A stretch of DNA of 64,000 nucleotides, taken from NCBI GenBank assembly GCA_964563755.1, contig CAZLYC010000006.1:35887-99886 (forward strand), given 5' to 3'. A model generated the notes under the pieces. That model did not search any database. It saw only the letters and a list, made by a program, of their open reading frames with translations, and was not told where the DNA came from. The DNA comes from JABMQF01 sp964563755 (lineage in GTDB: Archaea > Nanobdellota > Nanobdellia > Woesearchaeales > UBA11576). Shown one piece after another: positions 24,683 to 32,626 of the stretch (within the stretch, counting starts at the first letter, position 1; the number at the start of each line of letters is the position of its first letter). The position numbers and the translations under genes were made by a program.

Positions 24683-25471
24683 CTAGATTTCTTTACTTAA
24701 ATCAAGGTATCCTTTCTTGCCTGCCTTGTGTATGTGATGTGTGCCTTCGAAATCACCCATCTTTATCACGCCTATTACCAGGAAAAGGACGAATACAAAA
24801 TACTGGGCGTAAAATAGTTCGAAGTTCAGAGGCAGGTTTATGATATCTATCAGTATCATCGGTGTCGTAGAGAAGACTGACGCCCTGAATACATTGCCGA
24901 AGGTTATCTCGAATTTGGCTATTCTGGCTATTATGAATGCGACGGCTGCCGCAAGCATTATGATGAGCAGTATCTTTATAGCATAGGCAAGATAGAATAT
25001 GAACAGCAATGACGGCAGCAACAAGAGTAGCAGCAGCACGACAATCCCTTCATTGTTGAGGAGGTTCTTGTATTCCTTAAGAGCATATTTGTCTATGTCT
25101 CCCATGACGCCTTTGACATACATATAATCATCAGTTATAAGGAATCTTCCTTCTTCGAGTTTACCTGTAGATTTTCTTGTGTCTACAGTTACGAAAGGGT
25201 CATTTTGAGGTATTGACATCTCTTTCTTCATTGTTGTATTGAAACTCACCTCAAGCTTCTCGAAATTCGACATCTGTGTGCTTACAAAGCTGCCTATGAC
25301 TGGCAGCATGATTATTATTGATATGAAGAATGCCAGGAAAACGAATGAGAAAAGGTAGCCGAATACGCTTCTCATGCTTTTTTCTTTCAGTTCTGCGTAT
25401 TTCCAAGGGAGCAAGGATAATCCAAGTGTCTTGAAGAAAGGTATTGGCACATATTCCCGGATAGGTTTCAT
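24683..25471 (-). CDS. DUF1189-like integral membrane protein
   Basis: 262 residues: a short N-terminal PIPFFKTLGLSLLPWKYAEL segment, a first helix (VFGYLFSFVFLAFFISIIIML), an exposed domain of about 100 residues, then three or four helices (VVLLLLLLLPSLLFIFYLAYA, IKILLIIMLAAAVAFIIARIA, FVFVLFLVIGVIK). This matches the layout of DUF1189 membrane proteins, whose role is unknown. GAGGTG precedes the ATG and a TATA (TTTTTAAAC) lies near 25518, so it heads the four-gene operon. Confidence 0.7.
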   Translation of the reverse strand: MKPIREYVPIPFFKTLGLSLLPWKYAELKEKSMRSVFGYLFSFVFLAFFISIIIMLPVIGSFVSTQMSNFEKLEVSFNTTMKKEMSIPQNDPFVTVDTRKSTGKLEEGRFLITDDYMYVKGVMGDIDKYALKEYKNLLNNEGIVVLLLLLLLPSLLFIFYLAYAIKILLIIMLAAAVAFIIARIAKFEITFGNVFRASVFSTTPMILIDIINLPLNFELFYAQYFVFVLFLVIGVIKMGDFEGTHHIHKAGKKGYLDLSKEI

Positions 25472-25637
25472 TTTCGCACCTCGTTTTTCTTGGTTGGACC
25501 AAAGCAGGCCATGTTTAAAAACTTTGTCATAGCCTCCAATAACTGCTTTTTAGAGGTTTAAATCAGTTTTCATGCATCAGGACGAATAGAAAAAGGTTTA
25601 TATAATATAGAAACAATATTTTTGCGGGGGTCGAGAG

Positions 25638-26324
25638 ATGGCGAGGGTTTACGCTTCTTTAAGTGCTGTAGCCGACAAAAGCAAGATAGGCAGCAGTCTG
25701 GAGATTGCGCTTAAGTCAGGCATCGATGGTGTTCATTTTGACATACTTGATGGCAGCATGATTGGCAGCAAGACTCCATACACTCCTGATTATTTTGCGA
25801 AGGTCGCTAATTTCTGCAGGACAAGATCTGACAAGTCTGATTTTGCATTAGAAGCGCACATAATATCAAAGGAACCTGGACTCCTGATTGACTCTTACAT
25901 CAAGGCCGGCGCGAACAGGATATCTGTCCCGTATGAAGCTTACGAGGCAAATACAAAAGAATTGCTTGACCTGTTAAGGTCATTGAAAGGTCAAGCGAAG
26001 GCAGGAGTGTCTTTCTATGTTAATGAGATGTCAAAACCTCTTGATTTCAATATCATGATGACCGCAAACTACATACTCCTCGCAGGCTCTAAGACAGTCA
26101 CAGATACTGCTCCTATGATGCCCGCAGCGTTAGGGCACGTGCAGAACATATCTTCGATGAAAAAGAGATATAATCCATCGCTTGAACTTGTTGTTGGAGG
26201 CGGAGTTACAGAAGGGAACGTAAAAGGGTTAAAAGATGCCGGTTCAGATATTCTTGTATTAGGAAATTTCCTTTGGAGTTCAGAGAAGCAAGTTGAGTTC
26301 ATCAAGAAGGTGAAGGGTTACTGA
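25638..26324 (+). CDS. Ribulose-phosphate 3-epimerase-like TIM-barrel protein lacking a catalytic Asp
   Basis: 228 residues aligned by eye with RPE: start ARVYASLSAVADK, strand 2 GVHFDILDG with the metal-binding His-x-Asp, strand 3 LEAHIISKEP with the second His, and LVVGGGVTEGN near the C-terminus. In true RPE that last motif reads VDGG, and its Asp is one of the two acid/base catalysts; here it is Gly. The NPGFGGQ phosphate loop is also absent. It is therefore either a different sugar-phosphate enzyme or a binding protein, and calling it rpe would be unsafe. TATA is near 25600 and GGGGGTCGAGAG precedes the ATG. Its 3' end overlaps the convergent methyltransferase by 23 bases. Confidence 0.75.
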   Translation: MARVYASLSAVADKSKIGSSLEIALKSGIDGVHFDILDGSMIGSKTPYTPDYFAKVANFCRTRSDKSDFALEAHIISKEPGLLIDSYIKAGANRISVPYEAYEANTKELLDLLRSLKGQAKAGVSFYVNEMSKPLDFNIMMTANYILLAGSKTVTDTAPMMPAALGHVQNISSMKKRYNPSLELVVGGGVTEGNVKGLKDAGSDILVLGNFLWSSEKQVEFIKKVKGY

Positions 26325-26883
26325 CCTGCTTACTGGTTTGCGATGCGGATTTGCTCTCAGGAACTGCCTTTTTCTCTGGATGCGCCTTGCATATGAATAT
26401 GAGGTCTTTATCCTCCTGGACTATTTTCTTAACGCGGAAGTTGATTATTATGAGCTTTGTTATCTCATCTATCTGCTTCGATTTCCGGAGCAATGTTATG
26501 ACAAACCTGTCCTTACCGACCCTCCTCATCTCCATTATTGCTTTTCTTATGTCTGTGAAATTATGTATTGATGTCACGCTTATGACTACATCAAAAGATT
26601 TGTCAGGGAAAGGTATAGCTTCAGCGGCTGCGACAGTGAATTCCTTTCCGGGATGCTTCTTTTTTGCTATGTCTATCAGTTCCTTGCTTGGGTCTATGCC
26701 GAAGCATTTCGCACTCCATACAGACGTCGATATACCTGTTCCGCAACCTACATCAAGAAGGCGCTCGTTCTTTTTAGGCACATCCGCCCCAAGTGCAGCC
26801 ACTATCTCTATCATCTTGTTAAGCTGCTCTTCTGTATGGAGCTCGTCATAGCCCTGCGCTATATTATCATAATACTTGTCCAT
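26302..26883 (-). CDS. Class I SAM-dependent methyltransferase (Methyltransf_11 type)
   Basis: About 193 residues starting MDKYYDNIAQGYDEL, a common opening for this family. Motif I LLDVGCGTGIST, motif II FGIDPSKELIDIAKK, motif III VAAAEAIPFPDKSFDVVISV are intact. The target is unknown; UbiE/quinone- and small-molecule-type enzymes share this shape. A Ser/Lys-rich tail (ESKSASQTSKQ) follows the fold. ATG 26883 is preferred over the upstream non-ATG at 26922, which lies within an AT-rich promoter-like stretch (ATTAAATTAATAAAG). Confidence 0.8.
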   Translation of the reverse strand: MDKYYDNIAQGYDELHTEEQLNKMIEIVAALGADVPKKNERLLDVGCGTGISTSVWSAKCFGIDPSKELIDIAKKKHPGKEFTVAAAEAIPFPDKSFDVVISVTSIHNFTDIRKAIMEMRRVGKDRFVITLLRKSKQIDEITKLIIINFRVKKIVQEDKDLIFICKAHPEKKAVPESKSASQTSKQVSNPSPS

Positions 26884-27020
26884 GCAGATATTTCTGTGCC
26901 CGGGCTTTATTAATTTAATCACTTAAGTGACCCTGAAATGCATTTTAAGTATGCCGAAACTTGATATAAATAAACAGGGCAATGACAAAGTTTAAATAAC
27001 AAAAATCAATCAGCAGGGGC

Positions 27021-27278
27021 ATGTTTGAATTCAAGAAGTACAGGTTGCTGCTGCTCGGCATATTGGCTATATGCGCTGGAGCATTCCTTCTTGCGGAAGC
27101 GAGTTCGAAGCAAGCAAGGTGCGAGAGCCTGGGCGGACAGCTTGTCCAGCTGCTCGACATGGATACTAAGGAAGGTTGTGCGCAGGTTAAGGTCATGTTC
27201 ATCTTCGCTTATTCCGCCATAGCGATAGGCATAGCTCTTATCGTTTCTAATTTTGTCAAGAAACAAGGGAAGCGCTGA
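27021..27278 (+). CDS. Small two-helix membrane protein
   Basis: 85 residues: helix 1 (RLLLLGILAICAGAFLLAEA, about 8-27), a loop with two Cys (RCESLGG and KEGCAQ) that would face outside and could form a disulfide, helix 2 (MFIFAYSAIAIGIALIVSNF), then basic KKQGKR. AGGGGC before the ATG and TTTAAATA near 26990 support expression. The stop overlaps the ATG of the aminotransferase gene by one base, so the two are coupled. Confidence 0.7.
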   Translation: MFEFKKYRLLLLGILAICAGAFLLAEASSKQARCESLGGQLVQLLDMDTKEGCAQVKVMFIFAYSAIAIGIALIVSNFVKKQGKR

Positions 27279-28150
27279 TGACACCCAGGCTTGAGCTTGA
27301 AGACGATATCGATGACAGCGCGAAGAGGAATAAGATAATATCCCTCATTTCAAAGTACACAAGACACAAGTTCGTTAAGCTTGTCCAGCGCGGCAATGCC
27401 GCAATATTCTGTGCGCTGAAGATTGCATTGACAGAAAGCAATAGGAAGTTCATTCTCGTGCCTGACCAGGGAGGCTGGATTTCTTTTCTCACTTATCCGC
27501 AAATCCTTGGTTTTGATATAAGAAAAGTCAAGACCGACAAGGGCATCATTGACCTTGCACATCTTGAGAAAGAGTCAAAAGACTGCGCTGCATTTCTTGT
27601 GACGAGCTTCGCAGGTTATTTTGCAGAGCAGCCTATGGAAGAGATATCAAAAATCTGCAGGAAGAACGGATGCCTGCTGATTGAGGACGCTTCTGGCGCG
27701 ATAGGCGACAAGACCCTTTGTGACGGAAAGCTCTCGGATATCATAGTCGGAAGCTTCGGCCAGTGGAAGCCAGTGAACAACTGCTACGGCGGGTTCATTA
27801 GCGTTAAAGATAAGGGATTTTTTGAAAGGTCAAAAGATATTTTTTCGACAACAAATTTTTTCCCGGATTACGATTTACTGCTTAAGAAACTGGAAGCCGT
27901 GCCTGAGAGGTTGAAGAGCATGATCGCTCTCGCAGATGAGACAAAGAAAGAGCTATCAAAAGAGTTTCCTGGTTTGGAGTTGATGCATCCCGGTCGCAGG
28001 GGCCTTAATATAGCTATAAAAATAAGAAGCGATAAGGATAAAAAGGACATTGACTCTTACTGCAAGAAGAAATGTTTTAATTACGTTGAATGTCCTGAAT
28101 ACGCAAGGACCAACGAAGATGCTATCGTGATTGAACTGAAACGCATTTAG
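27278..28150 (+). CDS. Short DegT/DnrJ-like PLP-dependent aminotransferase
   Basis: 290 residues. Fold-type I features: FVKLVQRGNAAIFCALKIAL (cofactor phosphate region), LIEDASGAIGD with the Asp that contacts the pyridine nitrogen, and GSFGQWKPVNNCYGGFI where Lys is the likely Schiff-base residue. DegT/AHBA-type sugar aminotransferases usually have 370-400 residues, so the C-terminal domain here is reduced. It probably modifies a nucleotide sugar or similar substrate for surface glycans; not proven. Translationally coupled to the small membrane protein upstream. Confidence 0.7.
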   Translation: MTPRLELEDDIDDSAKRNKIISLISKYTRHKFVKLVQRGNAAIFCALKIALTESNRKFILVPDQGGWISFLTYPQILGFDIRKVKTDKGIIDLAHLEKESKDCAAFLVTSFAGYFAEQPMEEISKICRKNGCLLIEDASGAIGDKTLCDGKLSDIIVGSFGQWKPVNNCYGGFISVKDKGFFERSKDIFSTTNFFPDYDLLLKKLEAVPERLKSMIALADETKKELSKEFPGLELMHPGRRGLNIAIKIRSDKDKKDIDSYCKKKCFNYVECPEYARTNEDAIVIELKRI

Positions 28151-28162
28151 AGGTGATGTAAG

Positions 28163-28567
28163 ATTCTAAGAGAACCAGAAAGCATGGAAGAAGTCATCTA
28201 TTTCACGCAGCGTGATGTAGGCAACGGCTTTGCAAAAGCTTGGGTATACAAGGGACCGTGTCCAAAGTGCGGCAAAGGCAAGATGGGTAAGCCTGTCGAG
28301 AAGGGCAAGGTTAAGATACGAGCTAAGGAGTATGTCTGCCCTGAATGCAACTATACTGTCGAGAAGAAGGAGTATGAGGATACACTTGAGTGTGAGATAA
28401 AGTATACCTGTCCTGGATGCAAGTTCGTAGGTGAGACAAAGGTTCCTTTCAAAAGGAAGACGTTTGAAGGTATGAAAGCAATCGTATTCCTCTGCGAGAA
28501 ATGCAAGATAAAGATTCCGATAACAAAGAAGATGAAGTCAAAGGGAGATCCGGACGACGACGAATAA
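28163..28567 (+). CDS. Zinc-ribbon protein with probable ATT start
   Basis: About 134 residues with three Cys pairs: GPCPKCGKGKMG, YVCPECNYTVEKK and YTCPGCKFVGETK, plus LCEKCKIKIP, so two zinc sites, and an acidic tail (GDPDDDE). Nucleic-acid or protein-binding zinc ribbons of this kind are frequent in DPANN. The first ATG is 28184 but has no ribosome site. GAGGTGAT at 28150-28157 fits an in-frame ATT at 28163, which would add LREPES before MEEVIYF. I recall LREPESM as the usual opening of this family, so the ATT start is preferred. Confidence 0.65.
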   Translation: MLREPESMEEVIYFTQRDVGNGFAKAWVYKGPCPKCGKGKMGKPVEKGKVKIRAKEYVCPECNYTVEKKEYEDTLECEIKYTCPGCKFVGETKVPFKRKTFEGMKAIVFLCEKCKIKIPITKKMKSKGDPDDDE

Positions 28568-28595
28568 TTTTTTATATTTATTATTTCTATAACAA

Positions 28596-28698
28596 GCGCC
28601 GCTAATGCCATTGCGAGCTGGCGAAACAATCTTCTGATTAACGGTGTACTCAGATTAACTATGTTTAATCATATCTAAGCGAGCGGCATTTGCGGCGC
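28596..28698 (+). repeat. Type A hairpin element A3
   Basis: GCGCCGC-T-AATGCC pairs with GGCATT-T-GCGGCGC (one T.T mismatch). Bulge ATT, then GCGAGCT opposite AGCGAGC. Loop motif GTGTACTCAGAT. Sense to the zinc-ribbon gene upstream. Confidence 0.87.
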
Positions 28699-28707
28699 GA
28701 AAACGTT

Positions 28708-28802
28708 GCAATGCCACGCTCGCAATGACAATAACATCGTCTTCGGCTGCCGAACTGCAATTCAAATAGAAGTATAATCTGAAGCTCGCTAGGTGGCATT
28801 GC
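28708..28802 (-). repeat. Type B hairpin element B3
   Basis: On the minus strand a perfect stem GCAATGCCAC/GTGGCATTGC, bulge CTA, GCGAGC boxes on both sides, loop TGCAGTTCGGCA. It lies just after the stop of the minus-strand gene 28958-28809 and forms a 207-bp composite with A3. Confidence 0.87.
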
Positions 28803-28808
28803 TTATAT

Positions 28809-28958
28809 TTATTTGAGCACTGTCTTGCAGGTTATACATACCTGCGCGTCCTTCTCATCATCCCACTCAGTGGTTATTCCCCACTCTATCTTGGTCTCGC
28901 ACTTTGGGCAGCGGGGCTCTAAGTGCTCTACGGAGTTGAAGAAATCGACGCCTTTCAT
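28809..28958 (-). CDS. Tiny zinc-ribbon protein
   Basis: 49 residues (MKGVDFFNSVEHLEPRCPKC... to ...CITCKTVLK). CPKC and CITC are 20 residues apart, enough for one zinc, with a Trp/Asp-rich middle (EWGITTEWDDEKD). It is an isolated ORF below common length cut-offs, with no strong ribosome site (TATAAAAAA precedes the ATG, so possibly a leaderless start). The Cys pattern makes it more likely real than chance. Confidence 0.55.
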   Translation of the reverse strand: MKGVDFFNSVEHLEPRCPKCETKIEWGITTEWDDEKDAQVCITCKTVLK

Positions 28959-29075
28959 TTTTTTATAGTCAAGTATGCTGTCTTCCGGATTTGTTTTCCA
29001 AATAGATATAGGTTATATCTGAAAAGAATACGTGTAAACTGGATTTAAAAAGGTTTTCTTTAAAGATTATATAAT

Positions 29076-29867
29076 TCACTCAAGAAAGTCGGTAGGTATT
29101 GCGTCTCTGAGGTATTTGATGTCAAAGTCCTGCTTGCCTTCAAGCACGGTCCTGCAGAGCAAAGCTATGTCGTAGAGATCTTTGTGGACTTTGTAGAAGC
29201 ATACGTCAGGGTAGTTCTTTGCGAATTCATCTACTGTCATGTTCTCGAACGTCTCGCTCTCTTTTATTATGTGCTGTAGTTTGTATTGTAGGTCCTGGTT
29301 GGCAAGAAGGTCGAAGTTCTCATCCTGGAATGTCTCCCATTCTTCCTTGCATCTTCCTCTGATGTGGCCGTCTTTCTCAAACCTTCTCAGTCTCCTTGAC
29401 TTGTTGGCCATTATGTCCTCTATGCGATGGACAAGTATGTTGTAAGGCAGGCCTTCCTTGGTCATTGTCTTTGCGTTGTCTATCTCTCTTGATTTCCAGT
29501 CCTTGTGTTTGCCCAGGTAGGGTTTTGAGAATCTTGCGACGTGGATATAGAATGTTTTCCCGTCCTCTTTTGTAGCGACTTCGTGCGAGCCTCTTCCCTT
29601 GGACAGTATTGAAGGGTATCCTTGTGCAGCCATCCTGCAGGCGATATCTTTTCCAAGAGTATCCTTGAATTCTGCCGCAGACATCTGGTGCATGAATAAT
29701 ATGTCAACATCATTTGTTGGGCGATACAGTTTAGGGTCAGTGCAGTACAGCTGGCAGGCTATTCCTCCGACTATGACAAGCTTCCTCTCAGGATTTCTCT
29801 CATTTATTTCCGTGAGAGTCTTTATCGAACTCTGCACGACTCTGTCTTCTAGGCTGAATTGCGCCAT
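29076..29867 (-). CDS. Nucleotidyltransferase-fold protein
   Basis: 263 residues. The N-terminal part has VIVGGIACQLY then RPTNDVDILF, the GG-x-A...T-x-D-x-D arrangement of the pol-beta nucleotidyltransferase superfamily (AbiEii/DUF6036-like, many of them toxins that modify tRNA or proteins). The remainder is helical and charged, with LYDIALLCRTVLEG near the end as in AbiEii-type relatives. No antitoxin-like gene is adjacent, so a toxin role is not supported by context. It is monocistronic between the tiny zinc ribbon and polB. Confidence 0.7.
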   Translation of the reverse strand: MAQFSLEDRVVQSSIKTLTEINERNPERKLVIVGGIACQLYCTDPKLYRPTNDVDILFMHQMSAAEFKDTLGKDIACRMAAQGYPSILSKGRGSHEVATKEDGKTFYIHVARFSKPYLGKHKDWKSREIDNAKTMTKEGLPYNILVHRIEDIMANKSRRLRRFEKDGHIRGRCKEEWETFQDENFDLLANQDLQYKLQHIIKESETFENMTVDEFAKNYPDVCFYKVHKDLYDIALLCRTVLEGKQDFDIKYLRDAIPTDFLE

Positions 29868-30009
29868 CTGGAATACATCTCTATTTCAACACCGATTTTC
29901 TTTCCTTGCTTTGAAAAAATAATAAGCGCTTGCTTTTAAAGGTTTTGTTGCTCAAGAAAAGAGCTTAAAAAGCCTAAAAACACATTTAAACGAAGAATAA
30001 GCGTCTTGT

Positions 30010-32481
30010 TCAACCGAAGAACTGGCCCAGCTTGCTCTGTTTCTTCTCTCCGACAAGCTCTTCTGAGCTGTAGCCGAATACCTCGAATATCTTCTCTACT
30101 GCGGGTATGACCTGGTTAGTTATGTAGTAGTCTGCATCATACTCTCCTTTCTTGACCTCGCCAGGCAGCTTTGCCCTGTCACGTATCTTCTCTTTTCCTG
30201 AAGTGACTACATAATCTATTATCATGCCTGGGTATATGTCGACTCCTTTTGCCTTGAGCCGTTTAGCCGCTGCTACATGAGGACCGACTGATCCGTAAGA
30301 CTCTATGCCTTTCGTGAGTTGTGTTGATATTGTAACATCCTCGGTTGCGCAGTTCTTGTCTTTCAGGTCGTTCACGACTTTCCTGACGTACTCGTATGCT
30401 TTCTTGACATTGTTCTCCTTGAGTATTATCCCTATCACTTCTTCCTGCGTCCTCTTTGCGATTGGGCTGACATTCCTCCTTACTGTCTCGAATCCCTTAA
30501 TCTTTATGTTGTCCTCTTCATCTATCAGTGCGTATTTTTTCTTCGCTCCTGCCTCTGCCTCTTTTATCGATACGAACAATGCTCTTTTGTAGCTGCCCTG
30601 GAAATCGAGTTCCATCATTCCCGGAAGCTTCGTGTTTATGTCCTCGCAGAACTTGAGCGCGTCTTCCTTTGTCTTGCCTTTGAGGTGAAGGAATATTGAA
30701 TCAGTGTCTGAGTACAGCACGTCAAAGCCTTTTTCTTTCGCGCCATCTATCACCTTGTGGATGTAGTGCCTTCCGTATGCTGTGACGCTTCTTGCGCAGT
30801 CCTTGTTGTACCATCTGGCCGCGAAGAAACCGAGGTAACCGTAGAATGAATTGGACAATGTTTTCAGTGATTCCTGTCTTGCGTCAAGGAATACTTTCTT
30901 CTTCTTGTCCGCGGTCTTCATTATCTCCTTGACCCTCATCCTCCTTGTGATTATGTCTTTTAGGACTGATGAGAAGAATCCTTCTTTCTTCTTGCAGAAC
31001 CATAGTTCTTTGTCTTCTATCGGGACTTTCTCTTTTCCCTTGCAGCAGTCGCAGTTGAGTGTCTCTATGCTTATGTTATGTGACACAATTATAGACGGGT
31101 AAAGGCTCCTGAAGTCGAACACGACAAGATTCTCGTAGAGTCCAGGCTTAGGTTCAAAAACGAATGCTCCTTTTATCCTCTCGCTCATCCTTGTCTCGAG
31201 GACGTCATTGTGAGGCCTGTTCGGTATGAACTGGTTGAAGTCATCCGCCCTCCTCATTATATACCATTCGACCAATTGTGAGAATGACATCCTGTACACA
31301 TCGCGTATCGGCTGTCCTACAAGCTTAACGAGCTCTATCAGGTTGGCGAGGACTTTTTCACAGAGTTCGTAAGTCAGCCTTGAGTCCTTGAGGTTGTATT
31401 TTGCGAAACTGTCAAGTTCATCTGAAGCCTTGTCCCATGCGTCAGCGAGCCTGTCGAGTTCCACTTCATCTTTCTTCTCTCCTAGGAGCTCGTTGGATAC
31501 TTCGTCAAGCGTGAATACATCTGTCTGCATCTTCCTTCCTATTATCCTTTTGATGAATGTCAGTATGTCTACGTGGACTATGCCTGTGGTGTCAACCTCT
31601 TTTGTCCTTCCTCTCGGCATCCTTACCTGCTCGTAATCAAGGCTTACGTCTATCTTTATCTTGTACTTCTCGGCACGTTTTATTATGAAAGGGAAATCAA
31701 AGCCGTCTGAGTAGTATCCTGTAAGGATGTCTGGCGCGTATTCATTCACGAATTCCTTGAATCTTTCAATGAGCTGGGCTTCACCATCTACAAACTCGAC
31801 ATAGTCAAGCGATGTGTTGAATCTTTTCCAGGTTATCACTTTCTTGAATCCGTCGCCATATAGCGAGACCATGACTATCGGGTGCTTCTCGGGTATTGTC
31901 ACCTTGCCTTCAGGGTTGTACGTCTCTATGTCAAATGCCAGTATCCTTAGGTCGTCGAGTGATTCGTTGGATGTCTGGGATATCTTGTTTGCCTTGAACA
32001 TAGGCACTCTTGACCGTTCGCTGCGCTCTGTAAGAGGTTCTGCGTCTACATCTGTGAGAATTAATGGAGTTATCTTCTTGTCCATCAGGTACCTTCTTGT
32101 GTAGATGATGTCATACTCGAGTATGTCCTCTACTTCATGCAGTTCTTTTATCTCTTCGCGTAGTGCGGGGACTCCTCTTGGTATGTCCACAAAGACCTTG
32201 ATTGCCTGCTGCTCCTTGCCATTGATAGTTTTTTTAACGCTTTCAGTCCTTGTGACCTTGAACTCTTCCTTTTCATCTCCTGCCTTTATCTTGGATAGAA
32301 CTTCCTGAAAGCTTGATATGCTGACTCCTTTCTTTGGAACTACATAGAAATATGGAGCGAAATCCTCATCAGTCACGCATATCTGTTTTTTATCTGCAGT
32401 CCTGCCATATATGTAGATTATAGGCTTGCCTGCTATAACCTTGTAAGTGAGGTCTATAGGGTAAAACTGCAAGTTCGCCAT
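30010..32481 (-). CDS. polB: DNA polymerase family B
   Basis: 823 residues, complete and without inteins. The exonuclease half has ExoI ILAFDIETYNPE (about residue 185), ExoII LTGYYSDGFDFPFI and ExoIII YNLKDSRLTYEL, so proofreading should work. The polymerase half has motif A DFRSLYPSIIVSHNI (about 455), motif B KTLSNSFYGYLGF and motif C YSDTDSIFL (about 590). The C-terminus ends with QSKLGQFFG, a PIP box for docking on the PCNA clamp. It is the probable replicative polymerase or a main one; many DPANN have PolB plus PolD. Monocistronic; the ATG lies about 25-30 bases from an AT-rich TATA-like stretch (32500-32510). Confidence 0.96.
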   Translation of the reverse strand: MANLQFYPIDLTYKVIAGKPIIYIYGRTADKKQICVTDEDFAPYFYVVPKKGVSISSFQEVLSKIKAGDEKEEFKVTRTESVKKTINGKEQQAIKVFVDIPRGVPALREEIKELHEVEDILEYDIIYTRRYLMDKKITPLILTDVDAEPLTERSERSRVPMFKANKISQTSNESLDDLRILAFDIETYNPEGKVTIPEKHPIVMVSLYGDGFKKVITWKRFNTSLDYVEFVDGEAQLIERFKEFVNEYAPDILTGYYSDGFDFPFIIKRAEKYKIKIDVSLDYEQVRMPRGRTKEVDTTGIVHVDILTFIKRIIGRKMQTDVFTLDEVSNELLGEKKDEVELDRLADAWDKASDELDSFAKYNLKDSRLTYELCEKVLANLIELVKLVGQPIRDVYRMSFSQLVEWYIMRRADDFNQFIPNRPHNDVLETRMSERIKGAFVFEPKPGLYENLVVFDFRSLYPSIIVSHNISIETLNCDCCKGKEKVPIEDKELWFCKKKEGFFSSVLKDIITRRMRVKEIMKTADKKKKVFLDARQESLKTLSNSFYGYLGFFAARWYNKDCARSVTAYGRHYIHKVIDGAKEKGFDVLYSDTDSIFLHLKGKTKEDALKFCEDINTKLPGMMELDFQGSYKRALFVSIKEAEAGAKKKYALIDEEDNIKIKGFETVRRNVSPIAKRTQEEVIGIILKENNVKKAYEYVRKVVNDLKDKNCATEDVTISTQLTKGIESYGSVGPHVAAAKRLKAKGVDIYPGMIIDYVVTSGKEKIRDRAKLPGEVKKGEYDADYYITNQVIPAVEKIFEVFGYSSEELVGEKKQSKLGQFFG

Positions 32482-32626
32482 GATTGGCCAAAAGTCCGTT
32501 TAATATATAAATTTAGAGGTGGTATGGATTATTGCGAAGCGTAAAAGAGATATATGCAGTATATCTAAACCAGGTATATCGAAACCTTTTTAAGCACATT
32601 TCTTACATTCTCATATCAGGTGCTTT

